Shown one piece after another: positions 10,342 through 18,321 of a stretch of 64,000 bases of DNA; the first letter of the stretch is position 1, and the number at the start of each line of letters is the position of its first letter. The position numbers and the translations under genes were made by a program. The stretch is from Epithemia pelagica (taxonomy: Eukaryota > Bacillariophyta > Bacillariophyceae > Surirellales > Surirellaceae). The notes beneath the pieces were generated by a model. That model did not search any database, was not told where the DNA came from, and saw only the letters and a list, made by a program, of their open reading frames with translations. The DNA lies in contig OX337233.1 of assembly GCA_946965045.2 (NCBI GenBank), positions 2,542,001 through 2,606,000 of the forward strand, in the 5' to 3' direction.

Positions 10342-10549
10342 GTTTTGAAAAATGACATAACGTCTCGAGCGCCAGCCCGTTGGCGCTAAAAATTATATAG
10401 ATCGAAAGCTCTTTACAAGACCTACATTTCGATGTATAATTTGTATGTTCAATCTCTCATTCCTGGAGAGTTGTGGGCAACTAAAACAGGAAAATTGACA
10501 AAGACAGACTTTTGCGTACCGGTTCTTGACCCCCAGGCCCACCCAAGCC

Positions 10550-11875
10550 ATGCCACCTTCAGGGCAGGCCCGCAGGGGTGCAAAGTACAAGGAGTTACGG
10601 TCAGAAGACCGTGGGCGTGCGATTTCCATTCTCATGGCTTCTTGCCAGAATGGGTCCTTGCCTAGAGGTGCTCTTACATCCGTCGCCAAAATGTTTGATG
10701 TGCACCCCTCCACCATAAGTAGATTGTGGAAGCGTGCCGAGCGCACACGTGCCGAGGGCCTAATTCATTCGCCCGAAATTTCATCCGGGACAAGCTTGCG
10801 CGGACGATTTCGTATTTCTTCTTCTCCTACGGTTAGGGAAACGGTTAAATCCATCCCCCTCATGATGCGTCGATCTCAGAATCAACTCTCCGCCGTTCTG
10901 GGTGTGGCAAAATCCACGGTGCAGCGATGGATCAAGAAAGGCACTCTTCGATCACACACCAGTGCTTTGAAGCCATACCTGACAGAAACCAACAAACTGG
11001 CAAGATACCTAATGGCAACTTCATTCATCAATCCCCAGAAACCCGGTGAGTACCAAGACATGATGGATATGATACATGTGGATGAAAAATGGTTCCATGT
11101 TTCAAGGGATGGACAGCGCTTCCTGTTGACAGACGATGAAAATGACCCCCTGAGAACCTGCAAACACAAAAGCCACATCACCAAAGTGATGTTCTTGTGT
11201 GCAATTGCTCGTCCTCGCTTTGTTACAGCACTGAATCAGTGGTGGGATGGAAAACTTGGCATTTGGCCAGTTGGTGAGTGGGTTCCAGCACAGCGAAACA
11301 GCGTGAACAGGCAGAGAGGGACCCTTGTGTGGAAGAACACTTCTATCACTAGGGATGTCTACAGGGATCTACTAATGGAATGTCTCATGCCAGCTATATT
11401 GGAGAAATGGCCAGAAGCTGACAGGAACAGAAGGACCCTGAGGATTCAGCAGGACGGAGCAAAAAGTCACATTCAAGAAGGGGACATCTACTTCGTTGAA
11501 TTTCTGAGGGCCATGGAGGAGTTGGGAGTCAAGGCTGAGTTTTTCACCCAAGCTGCAAACAGTCCTGATACAAATATCTGTGACCTGGGTTTCTTTCGTG
11601 CAATCCAGAGTCATAGTTTGATTGTTGGGTCGAGTGAAGGGCAACTGATTGAGTCGGTGCTGTCTGCCTTTGCTTCATACCCTAGACAGAAACTGAACCA
11701 CACATGGCTTACCCTCCAGTCCTGTTTCAATCAAATAATTGAACAGGAAGGAGGGAATGACTACAAGATTCCACATATGAACAAACAGGGCATGGAGAGA
11801 AGGGGGGAGCTTCCCCATGTGCTGCTAGTCACAGACGCTCTCTCCAGCCCTACAAGCAGCAATCTGCAAGAGTAG
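10550..11875 (+). CDS. Mariner-like transposase (plant MLE type, D,D,D)
   Basis: A cut-and-paste transposase of 441 residues from the ATG at 10550. Residues 1-100 hold a helix-turn-helix region resembling plant mariner proteins (SVAKMFDVHPSTISRLWKRA), then a second DNA-binding segment (SQNQLSAVLGVAKSTVQRWI). The catalytic core shows the three expected acidic positions: MIHVDEKWFHV, RIQQDGAKSHI and NSPDTNICDLGFFRAIQS. The last is the hallmark of plant MLEs (D rather than E, followed by LGFFRAIQ). There are 42 residues between the second and third Asp, a little more than the DD39D usually quoted for plant elements. There are no internal stops or frameshifts. The C-terminus is Gly/Ser-rich and probably dispensable. 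Confidence 0.93.
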   Translation: MPPSGQARRGAKYKELRSEDRGRAISILMASCQNGSLPRGALTSVAKMFDVHPSTISRLWKRAERTRAEGLIHSPEISSGTSLRGRFRISSSPTVRETVKSIPLMMRRSQNQLSAVLGVAKSTVQRWIKKGTLRSHTSALKPYLTETNKLARYLMATSFINPQKPGEYQDMMDMIHVDEKWFHVSRDGQRFLLTDDENDPLRTCKHKSHITKVMFLCAIARPRFVTALNQWWDGKLGIWPVGEWVPAQRNSVNRQRGTLVWKNTSITRDVYRDLLMECLMPAILEKWPEADRNRRTLRIQQDGAKSHIQEGDIYFVEFLRAMEELGVKAEFFTQAANSPDTNICDLGFFRAIQSHSLIVGSSEGQLIESVLSAFASYPRQKLNHTWLTLQSCFNQIIEQEGGNDYKIPHMNKQGMERRGELPHVLLVTDALSSPTSSNLQE

Positions 11876-12202
11876 AAACTAATCCTATTAGTCCTACAGA
11901 ATACCTGGTTGACCTCCAATTGAGCAAGGAGGCAACCAGGGGCTACGGCCAATGATTGTACCCATAGGATAGATCATTGTGTATTGCGTTGTTGTTGCTG
12001 CTGCTATTCGTGGTTTTTTTTGGTGGAGGGAGATTGCTGAACCGTTGAGGAGTGAAGATTGAAGGAATGGATAGATTTTGTGGCACGTGTCACAGGGTAT
12101 GTTCATCTCTAAAATTCGACTCTGAATGAGCCGGCCATCCTCCTGTAGAAATGTACCAGGTCCTACGACGGGTGTTTATGCGACTGATTTTTAGAAAAAA
12201 AA

Positions 12203-12231
12203 TTCGTGCGATAAAAAAGAGCCGGAGGGAG
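12203..12231 (-). repeat. Right terminal inverted repeat of mariner-like element
   Basis: 29 bp ending GGAGGGAG, followed by TA; exact reverse complement of the left repeat. Confidence 0.95.
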
Positions 12232-12442
12232 TAAGACGGGAGGGAATCAAAGAGGAGAAACAAGACATACCACATGATGGGTATTGTAATTAGGGTTCAG
12301 GCTGCGCTTCGAAGCATAGCCTTTCTGGATTCTACCGTAGTTCATCCAACCCTTCTTTACACCCCCGATGCTGAACATGAACGTTACTATGAAATTTAAT
12401 GATTGAAAATTGCCGGCCCCCAAAGTCGATTCATTTGCTTTG

Positions 12443-12641
12443 GACGACTATGTCATTCATGACTGAATCCAAGACTCAGATCCAATTTGCGATGGATACT
12501 CCAATGGAGTCGACTTGGACTCAAGAGATACTAGGGGTAGCTATGATGGCAACCAAACTGGAGTCGACATGGATTATACTTGATGCAATCAAGTAGGAAC
12601 CTAATAGATGCGTGGGACCTATTGTACTCAATCCTAGCTAC
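12443..12641 (+). repeat. Direct repeat copy 1 (~200 bp)
   Basis: Starts GACGACTATGTCATTCATGA and is nearly identical to 12806-13006. Differences are a 5-base insertion here (TACTC after GATGGA), a few substitutions and a short indel after CAAGTAGGA. Non-coding as far as I can see. Confidence 0.85.
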
Positions 12642-12805
12642 CAGAAGAGATTGCTGCTTTCCTACCAAAACCAATTGGTGACAGAATCACCAGCATTTAG
12701 GTCCGGATCTACTCCTACCTCTTCTGAGTGTAGCTAGCGGTCTACTAGATAGCATAGCTACTCACTACTCATACAACCACCCGAATGTGATTCGGATGAT
12801 GGGCA

Positions 12806-13006
12806 GACGACTATGTCATTCATGACTGAATCCAAGACTCAGATCCAATTTGCGATGGACCAATGGAGTCGACTTGGACTCCAGAGATACTAGGGGTAGC
12901 TATGATGGCAACCAAACTGGAGTCGACATGGATTATACTTGATGCAATCAAGTAGGAGTAAGAACCTAATAGATGCGTTGTCCCTATTGTACTCAATCCT
13001 AGCTAC
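12806..13006 (+). repeat. Direct repeat copy 2 (~200 bp)
   Basis: Second copy of the unit at 12443, start to start 363 bp away. The sequence between the copies includes CTAGCGGTCTACTAGATAGC-like text and no gene. Together the pair could be LTR- or split-repeat-like ends of a small element, or a local duplication next to the retroelement. Confidence 0.85.
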
Positions 13007-13317
13007 TGAGAGATTGCACAACTTTGTTTGGCTAGGTGTTAGTGACATAGTTGCTACTCTCACTAGAGGACGTGGGGAGATGTTTCGTGGGTTGGTTCGT
13101 TGGGCGTGATTCTGACGTGGAACAGCGTGGTGAAATGGTTTTTATTTAATGGATTGATAAAACAATGGATGACCGTTCTTCGATCATTGTTTTTCTTCGG
13201 GGCTGAATGCTTTTGAATAGGGGTTGGCCCGCATCGTACCGCATCGGTCAAGAAGGGATCGACGGACGAACGATGACCAAGTAAACGCACCCAAGGAGTT
13301 CCTGGAAGATTAAGTTG

Positions 13318-13350
13318 TGTTGGGACGGTCATTGGATGACCGACCCAACA
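13318..13350 (+). promoter_or_regulatory. Strong hairpin in the putative retroelement leader
   Basis: TGTTGGGACGGTCAT pairs with ATGACCGACCCAACA: 15-bp arms, one mismatch, three-base loop TGG. A second smaller hairpin (CAACAAT/ATTGTTG) follows at about 13357-13376. Both lie about 150-200 bp upstream of the first gag-like ORF and could be priming, packaging or translational structures. Function is inference. Confidence 0.6.
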
Positions 13351-13488
13351 AAGTTTCAACAATCATAAATTGTTGGAAAGAAGCTTTGTGAAGAGCACCG
13401 TTGGATTTGATCACCCATTCGGTTCTTTACATTCTTCTTTCGCTTCGGTTTTTCTCCCTGTTCGGCCGTGCCATCCACCTCTTCTTTG

Positions 13489-13524
13489 TCCTCGGTTTAC
13501 GTGTAATCCTCGGTTTACGTGTAA
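13489..13524 (+). repeat. 18-bp exact tandem duplication next to the gag-like start
   Basis: TCCTCGGTTTACGTGTAA twice in a row, ending 2 bp before the ATG at 13527. It may affect initiation at that ATG. Confidence 0.85.
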
Positions 13525-13526
13525 CG

Positions 13527-14108
13527 ATGGGTGAGTTTGAGTGGGGAAGTACTCCGGATTCTTCGCCTTCTGTGGGGTCGTCAGGTGAGTCGGTTGTGTT
13601 TGTGACCGGGGGGGGGACCCTTCGTTCGGGTTCTCTCTTCGGTGTTGTTCGTCTCGAACAAGATACGTTCGAAGCGTCTTGTCGGGGCATAATTGGGGCA
13701 GGGCAACGCGTATGTGTTCGGGTTGGATGTTCTGTGGCTTCGCATGCCGCCAAGAAGCAAGTATGGAGCAAGTTAGTGGGCGATGACCCTTCGGGTATCT
13801 TCATTCGGGGTTCTGGTGGTTCCTCAAGTTCGGATTCTTTGGAAACCGTCTTTTGCCAACCAGTTCTTCCGGGCAATTGTATTCGTTCTATTGACTGGAA
13901 CGAGATGGAACTTAGTCCTCGCTCTCTAGAGAGCTGGCAGGCAACCTTTGCATCCCTCAAGCACGCCGCCTCCGAGGCAGGCGATGAGGTTGATCTCACA
14001 ACTGTTGCTAAAGTCATGGAAAACACCAAGGCGGAGGTAAAGTTCGTCGCGATGACCCCTAATCCTAAGAGAGTGGCTAAGCGAGGGCACGCAAACGGTT
14101 ATGAGTGA
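13527..14108 (+). CDS. Retroelement gag-like ORF 1
   Basis: 193 residues from the ATG at 13527, just after the tandem 18-mers; the frame is open further upstream with no ATG. It matches no family I recognise. The N-terminus is Gly/Ser-rich, the middle has several Cys (ASCRGIIG, RVCVRVGC, VFCQPVLPGNC) but no zinc-knuckle spacing, and the C-terminus is a charged helix-prone stretch ending in a basic patch (NPKRVAKRGHANG). Its stop codon overlaps the start of the next ORF by 8 bases, which suggests stop-start reinitiation or a frameshift that joins the two. Position makes it the likely 5' gag part. Confidence 0.6.
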   Translation: MGEFEWGSTPDSSPSVGSSGESVVFVTGGGTLRSGSLFGVVRLEQDTFEASCRGIIGAGQRVCVRVGCSVASHAAKKQVWSKLVGDDPSGIFIRGSGGSSSSDSLETVFCQPVLPGNCIRSIDWNEMELSPRSLESWQATFASLKHAASEAGDEVDLTTVAKVMENTKAEVKFVAMTPNPKRVAKRGHANGYE

Positions 14109-15822
14109 AATCGAGGAGGATCTAGATGTTAAACCGTCCGCGGTCGATACTCCCCAGAAGAGACGATCCGTGGTTCCCTGGCACGATGTCCCAGAAGATA
14201 TTGGCAATCAGCAAGCCACTCCCAGTGTGAAGGTCCTGCAGGGTGGCGCGTGGAGCAACTTAGTTGCTAATGTGAACACGCTGAGGTTGGAACATGAAAA
14301 GGAGAGCAAGGAAAGAGATTCGATGGAGGAATCTCTGGATGATGAGATCGAGGAGATCCACGTCAAGCTTTCGGTCATTCATGCCTTGCTGGGTGAGAGA
14401 TCCCCGGATTTCGGTACGCAGTCGGCGTTTGAGATTTTGGCAAATTGTATGACAATGATTCATTCCTTGCAGGATGCGGTCGGAAAACGTTCGGAGAAGG
14501 CAATGGATGCCGAAGTTGTGCGTCGCTTAGAGGCTGTGGATCGCAAGGTAGATCAAACAATGGCGTCATCGAAGGCACTTGTCCAAGAGGGTTTGGATAA
14601 GTTTTTTGGCGACAAGAGTGAGTTTAGACAGCAGTTTGTCAACCCGACCCTCTCTCTTCTCTCTCGTTCGTCGGTGCACAAGAGTGACCCAGGAGGCAAG
14701 TGGGCGACCATGTTCTCTGACTTGGTCACTCGGCTGGAGGTTTTGGAACAGAGCTCCACCCAGCAAGGATGGACTCAGAACACAGGAAGTGGAGGAGGCT
14801 CATTTGGATGGGGTACTTCATCTTCTAAGGTTGCTGGTTTGAGTGTTGCCCCGCAGTCTGTGAGTTTTGCTGGAGGGGAAGACGCTGACAGGATGCAGAA
14901 GGAGTTTGCTCGAATGAAGGAGGAGTTGAAAGAGTTACGGTCGGAAATGAGGGATCTCCAAGACCAGGCTGAGACGGATGCGATTGCTGTTGGATCCATA
15001 GTTTTCACAACTCGAGGGTTTTGTGTTTCCTGGATGGCCCGCCACGACGTTACTGCGGACCCGCACGTTTTCGTGGATGCAGTTTCGTTGTTATCGTTGG
15101 CAACGTCGGACGTGAGTTTGGATGAGGAGCGAGCGGCGAACCTTCGGGCCACCACGGCAAAGGTCAGAGACAAAACGCCATATCACACGGCGTATATTGC
15201 GTCGTTTAACCTTGAGGTCCCTCCGTTGCTAGGGAAAGGTGCAGACCAGTCACAGACGACGAATTCGCGGGCGCTAGGTGGGGCACCCAAATTTGAAGAC
15301 TTTCATCCACCCTCTGGTAGAGAAGGTATCCATCAGAGGATCCTGGACCACGTGAAGGACGGGAAAAGAACTCTCGAGCAAGCAATCGGCGATTTGTTTG
15401 CGTTTGGCACGGAACCGGCAAGTGTCGCCCATGAGTTGTTGCTTCAAAGCAAAACCTTTTGGGACGACCTGTGCCATTGGATCGTGCGTTACCATCAGCA
15501 GGTGCAGGCGGAAAGTGAAGCCAGTTCCCAAGAAGTCTGGATTCTGATTTCTCATTGTGTCCGCGCGATCTTTCGAAGTCTCAGAGAAGCACGGGCGCCA
15601 GGACGTGCAACAAACACACCACCTGGCATGCTGTGGGGCACCTTGCGGGCGCACGAAGTGATGAAGGCCTACCGCCAGGCGGACTTCAGTGGACATCCAA
15701 AAATAGCACTCATCTTGCATGAGCATTTGATCCGGTTCGCAACACCGCGTTCCAAGTTTGCTGCTTTGAAAACAGGTTTGGAGGATCGTCTGGATATATA
15801 TATAGTAAATTCTAGAGTTTAA
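14101..15822 (+). CDS. Retroelement gag-like coiled-coil ORF 2
   Basis: 573 residues from the ATG at 14101, which lies inside the end of ORF 1 (shared ATGAGTGA). Residues 55-130 and 265-300 are strongly helical and likely coiled coil (LRLEHEKESKERDSMEESL; EFARMKEELKELRSEMRDLQ). The region between them contains a Gly/Ser linker (TGSGGGSFGWGTSSS). The C-terminal 250 residues are globular-looking, with FHPPSGREGIHQRILDHVK and LWGTLRAHEVMKAYRQADF. No protease, zinc finger or enzymatic motif was found. Coiled coil plus a globular C-terminus fits a capsid/nucleoprotein role; this rests on position and composition, not homology. Confidence 0.65.
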   Translation: MSEIEEDLDVKPSAVDTPQKRRSVVPWHDVPEDIGNQQATPSVKVLQGGAWSNLVANVNTLRLEHEKESKERDSMEESLDDEIEEIHVKLSVIHALLGERSPDFGTQSAFEILANCMTMIHSLQDAVGKRSEKAMDAEVVRRLEAVDRKVDQTMASSKALVQEGLDKFFGDKSEFRQQFVNPTLSLLSRSSVHKSDPGGKWATMFSDLVTRLEVLEQSSTQQGWTQNTGSGGGSFGWGTSSSKVAGLSVAPQSVSFAGGEDADRMQKEFARMKEELKELRSEMRDLQDQAETDAIAVGSIVFTTRGFCVSWMARHDVTADPHVFVDAVSLLSLATSDVSLDEERAANLRATTAKVRDKTPYHTAYIASFNLEVPPLLGKGADQSQTTNSRALGGAPKFEDFHPPSGREGIHQRILDHVKDGKRTLEQAIGDLFAFGTEPASVAHELLLQSKTFWDDLCHWIVRYHQQVQAESEASSQEVWILISHCVRAIFRSLREARAPGRATNTPPGMLWGTLRAHEVMKAYRQADFSGHPKIALILHEHLIRFATPRSKFAALKTGLEDRLDIYIVNSRV

Positions 15823-15963
15823 GACTATCCTAGGCATGTGGCATACACAAGGTGGACTCGTCTACCGTGGCCGTAGCGACGGATTTGGATGAGGTGAATG
15901 AAATGAAAGGAGGTGTGTCAGATGGCCAAAGGAGCGGCGAACTTGGTTCGCATGGGCGGGATC
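15823..15963. other. Short gap between convergent retroelement ORFs
   Basis: 141 bp between the end of the gag-like ORF and the end of the antisense ORF. It should hold both 3' ends. No repeat was seen, but this is one place to look for an internal complementary region. Confidence 0.35.
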
Positions 15964-18321
15964 TTACGACGGGTGGTTATTATCACCCTCAGTGTTGGAA
16001 ATTGAATTGGAGTGTTGGCGCCTGGAAGGTTTGAAATATTCTCGGATGTCGCGTTGTCGGTGAGGGAGGGGTAGAAATGAAACTGATGTGGTCGGTTTGG
16101 ACTGCTGGGTGCCCGGCTGTTGGACTGGGAAGAAGGTGCGGATGTCGGTAGTGTGGAGGCGAGTGTGAGTGTCCTTCCGTTGTTGGCCAAGTGCAACAAC
16201 CGGGCCGACAACTGTGATCCAATCTTTGAGCTCCGCCGTGGATGAAGTAGACAGGCGTTGGTCTAGCGGGCATTCAAACGGTGTACGATCCGCACTTAGG
16301 AGGTTTGCACTTGCTCGATAGAGTTGTCGGACCATGCTCTCCATTCTTTGTCGTGTGTGGGGGCTATCTGTGCGAAAATGTTTGTGAACACGAAGATTTC
16401 GTTGATGCCATAAATCGTAGCTGGCATGCCAGAGATGGGTCACCAGGGCAGGTGCCCAAGGCGGTGGTGGACGTTTTTGATTGGTGATGTGCGGATTGGC
16501 CTCGAGATACTGGGTCTGGTGAAGGCGCCATCCTTTTGGAATGAATCCGCGGAAAACTAGGATTGGGTCGATGTCGACAAGGTCGCCGTCGGGGGAATCA
16601 TGGGCCTCCTGTTCTGGCGGTGTGGCTAACCGTTGTTCAAAGCATGTGAGGAGATGTTCTTGGAGTGTGGGCTCCGTGTAGAGATTGGTAAGTTCGTCCC
16701 GGAGGTTGGACAGGAATTTGTCTCGCCATGGTTGGGAACTTCTACACACATACAAATGATTTTGTGTTTCATCGAGTGGGCAGCACGAACAACTGGGTGA
16801 TACTGGTTCGTATTTGGCGAGTCGGACGTTGGTGGGCAGCCAACCGGCTAAGAGTTTAACCAGGAAGGGGCGGGAGATGGACGTCTGGGAGCACGCTTGT
16901 TCAAAGGCCATCCAGTCAATGCAGTCGTGGGTTGTAGGGGTCCATTGGTATTTATGCTGGAAATACGTAGCCAATTTTTTGCCGGGGACGATCTTGCGTA
17001 AGACCTTGAGCTCATCACCGGAATGAGGGCCGTAGGCCTGAGTGACAAGGCGGATCTTGCAATTAGGAAGCAGGGGGTACCATGGTCGGTCGTTTGTCTG
17101 TTGGCGGTCAAGGGCGATCGTTGCCATTTCGTCGGCCAAAACATTGAGTTGGGCCAGCCTGGGAAGAAAATTAAAACTGACGGTAGCATCTTGGTGACCT
17201 TTCACGTGTTCAAAGGTGACATAGTATGGAAATACTTTGAGCACCGCAAAAATCTCGATGAATACATCAATATCATTCCTGGTGTAGACGGAGGAGTACC
17301 ACAGCTCGCCGTAGCTTCGAAGCTCATCAAACCGTTGGATAAAGCTTAGGCTGTCCGTGTGGACGAGCCATTTCTGGATGGGGTTGCCGGCGAAACCGAA
17401 GTACTGGACCGCATGCTGAAGGAAGCATAATAAACACCAGATCGACCATGTCTCGGCACGGAAAGATGACATTGGCCAGCCCGGGACTGACCCATATGCT
17501 TTGAGCCAAACGTTGGTATCATTCCCAATCACCCATCCGTAGGAACCGTTGGGGGCACGACAACCACCATCGCAGACACAATGGAGTTGATGTAGTCGGG
17601 ACGGCTGGTTGAGGAGCTGAAAGATCTGTTGCAGTCCCTGATCCGAGGCCACGAAATCAATGTTGCGGTGAAAGGGCGGCCAGTAGTGAGTGAAACTTTC
17701 CAACAGGCCGTGGGGTGCCACAGAGGGGAGGGGGAGGTCATAGATGTAGTCCAAGGCTGGAGGCACCGCGCATAATCGGCGTGGCCAGTCCACCCGGGTA
17801 GGGAAACAGTTGGGGGGGAGCTTGGTAATGGGATGGAGTTTAGGAATGTCAATATGCCGGTCATAAAGCGCGGAGCACACCCCGTCGGGAGAAGTGTAAT
17901 ATCTTATAAAGAAATTGCCTTCACCTCGGATCAATAACTGGTCTGTTTCAAAATGATAATAAGCTGGCCATAGTCTCTCCGTAGATTGCGGTAGCCATTT
18001 TTCCAAACGTTCACTAAGAGTGTCGGTGTGGGCGTTTCGGCAAAAAGTGCGACGGAGGAACCGACGGAAGATCTGCCACTGGGCGGGGCCTGGGCATTGT
18101 TGAATAGGCCATAATTCCTGGTCGAGAGGATCGTCTGGATAAGTTGCAACGATCAGTGAACTCTGTAGTGTCGTCCAATAACAAAGGATCGGCCAAGAAA
18201 GCGTGATATGATGAGATCGTGAAAAATGACGGCGGTCGGAAGCGAAAGGCGGTTGAAGTGTTGGATGTTGAAGCGATGAATGAAGAAAAGAGCGAAGACG
18301 AGAGTGATAACAGCTCGTCAA
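15964..18321 (-). CDS. Antisense ORF: RNase H domain, zinc motif and tandem PIP boxes
   Basis: 785 codons read against the other ORFs of the element. The central RNase H fold has all four acidic positions: CVCDGGCRAPNGSYGW (Asp about 251), FRAETWSIW (Glu 290), VHTDSLSF (Asp 323) and HVKGHQD followed by QLNVLADEMA (Asp 397). A Cys-rich motif (CSCCPLDETQNHLYVC) resembles the zinc motif after the RNase H/RT of non-LTR elements. The tail has a canonical PCNA-interacting box, QRDIREYF (756-763), and a second PIP-like TTDIRTFF (724-731). The frame has no ATG before residue 284, inside the RNase H domain, and a TAA lies at 18325-18327. A functional protein therefore needs a spliced 5' exon or a non-AUG start. 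Its 5' end overlaps the 5' end of the RT ORF. The same fold in non-LTR elements suggests capture from a LINE. Confidence 0.72.
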   Translation of the reverse strand: MTSCYHSRLRSFLHSSLQHPTLQPPFASDRRHFSRSHHITLSWPILCYWTTLQSSLIVATYPDDPLDQELWPIQQCPGPAQWQIFRRFLRRTFCRNAHTDTLSERLEKWLPQSTERLWPAYYHFETDQLLIRGEGNFFIRYYTSPDGVCSALYDRHIDIPKLHPITKLPPNCFPTRVDWPRRLCAVPPALDYIYDLPLPSVAPHGLLESFTHYWPPFHRNIDFVASDQGLQQIFQLLNQPSRLHQLHCVCDGGCRAPNGSYGWVIGNDTNVWLKAYGSVPGWPMSSFRAETWSIWCLLCFLQHAVQYFGFAGNPIQKWLVHTDSLSFIQRFDELRSYGELWYSSVYTRNDIDVFIEIFAVLKVFPYYVTFEHVKGHQDATVSFNFLPRLAQLNVLADEMATIALDRQQTNDRPWYPLLPNCKIRLVTQAYGPHSGDELKVLRKIVPGKKLATYFQHKYQWTPTTHDCIDWMAFEQACSQTSISRPFLVKLLAGWLPTNVRLAKYEPVSPSCSCCPLDETQNHLYVCRSSQPWRDKFLSNLRDELTNLYTEPTLQEHLLTCFEQRLATPPEQEAHDSPDGDLVDIDPILVFRGFIPKGWRLHQTQYLEANPHITNQKRPPPPWAPALVTHLWHASYDLWHQRNLRVHKHFRTDSPHTRQRMESMVRQLYRASANLLSADRTPFECPLDQRLSTSSTAELKDWITVVGPVVALGQQRKDTHTRLHTTDIRTFFPVQQPGTQQSKPTTSVSFLPLPHRQRDIREYFKPSRRQHSNSISNTEGDNNHPS

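Larger units (their letters stand above)
10313..12231 (+). mobile_element. Plant-type mariner-like DNA transposon, apparently intact
   Basis: A 1,919-bp element bounded by perfect 29-bp terminal inverted repeats beginning CTCCCTCCGGCTC. It is flanked by TA on both sides (10311-10312 and 12232-12233), the target duplication expected of Tc1/mariner elements. The CTCCCTCC terminus is the one known from plant mariner-like and Stowaway elements. A TATA-like stretch (AATTATATAG, about 10390-10399) precedes the single transposase ORF. Identical arms plus an uninterrupted ORF suggest recent activity. Confidence 0.92.

Noticed and set aside
13427-14029. 200-codon minus-strand frame opposite the first gag-like ORF
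   Set aside because: Arg/Pro/Ser-rich composition typical of antisense shadow; no motif.
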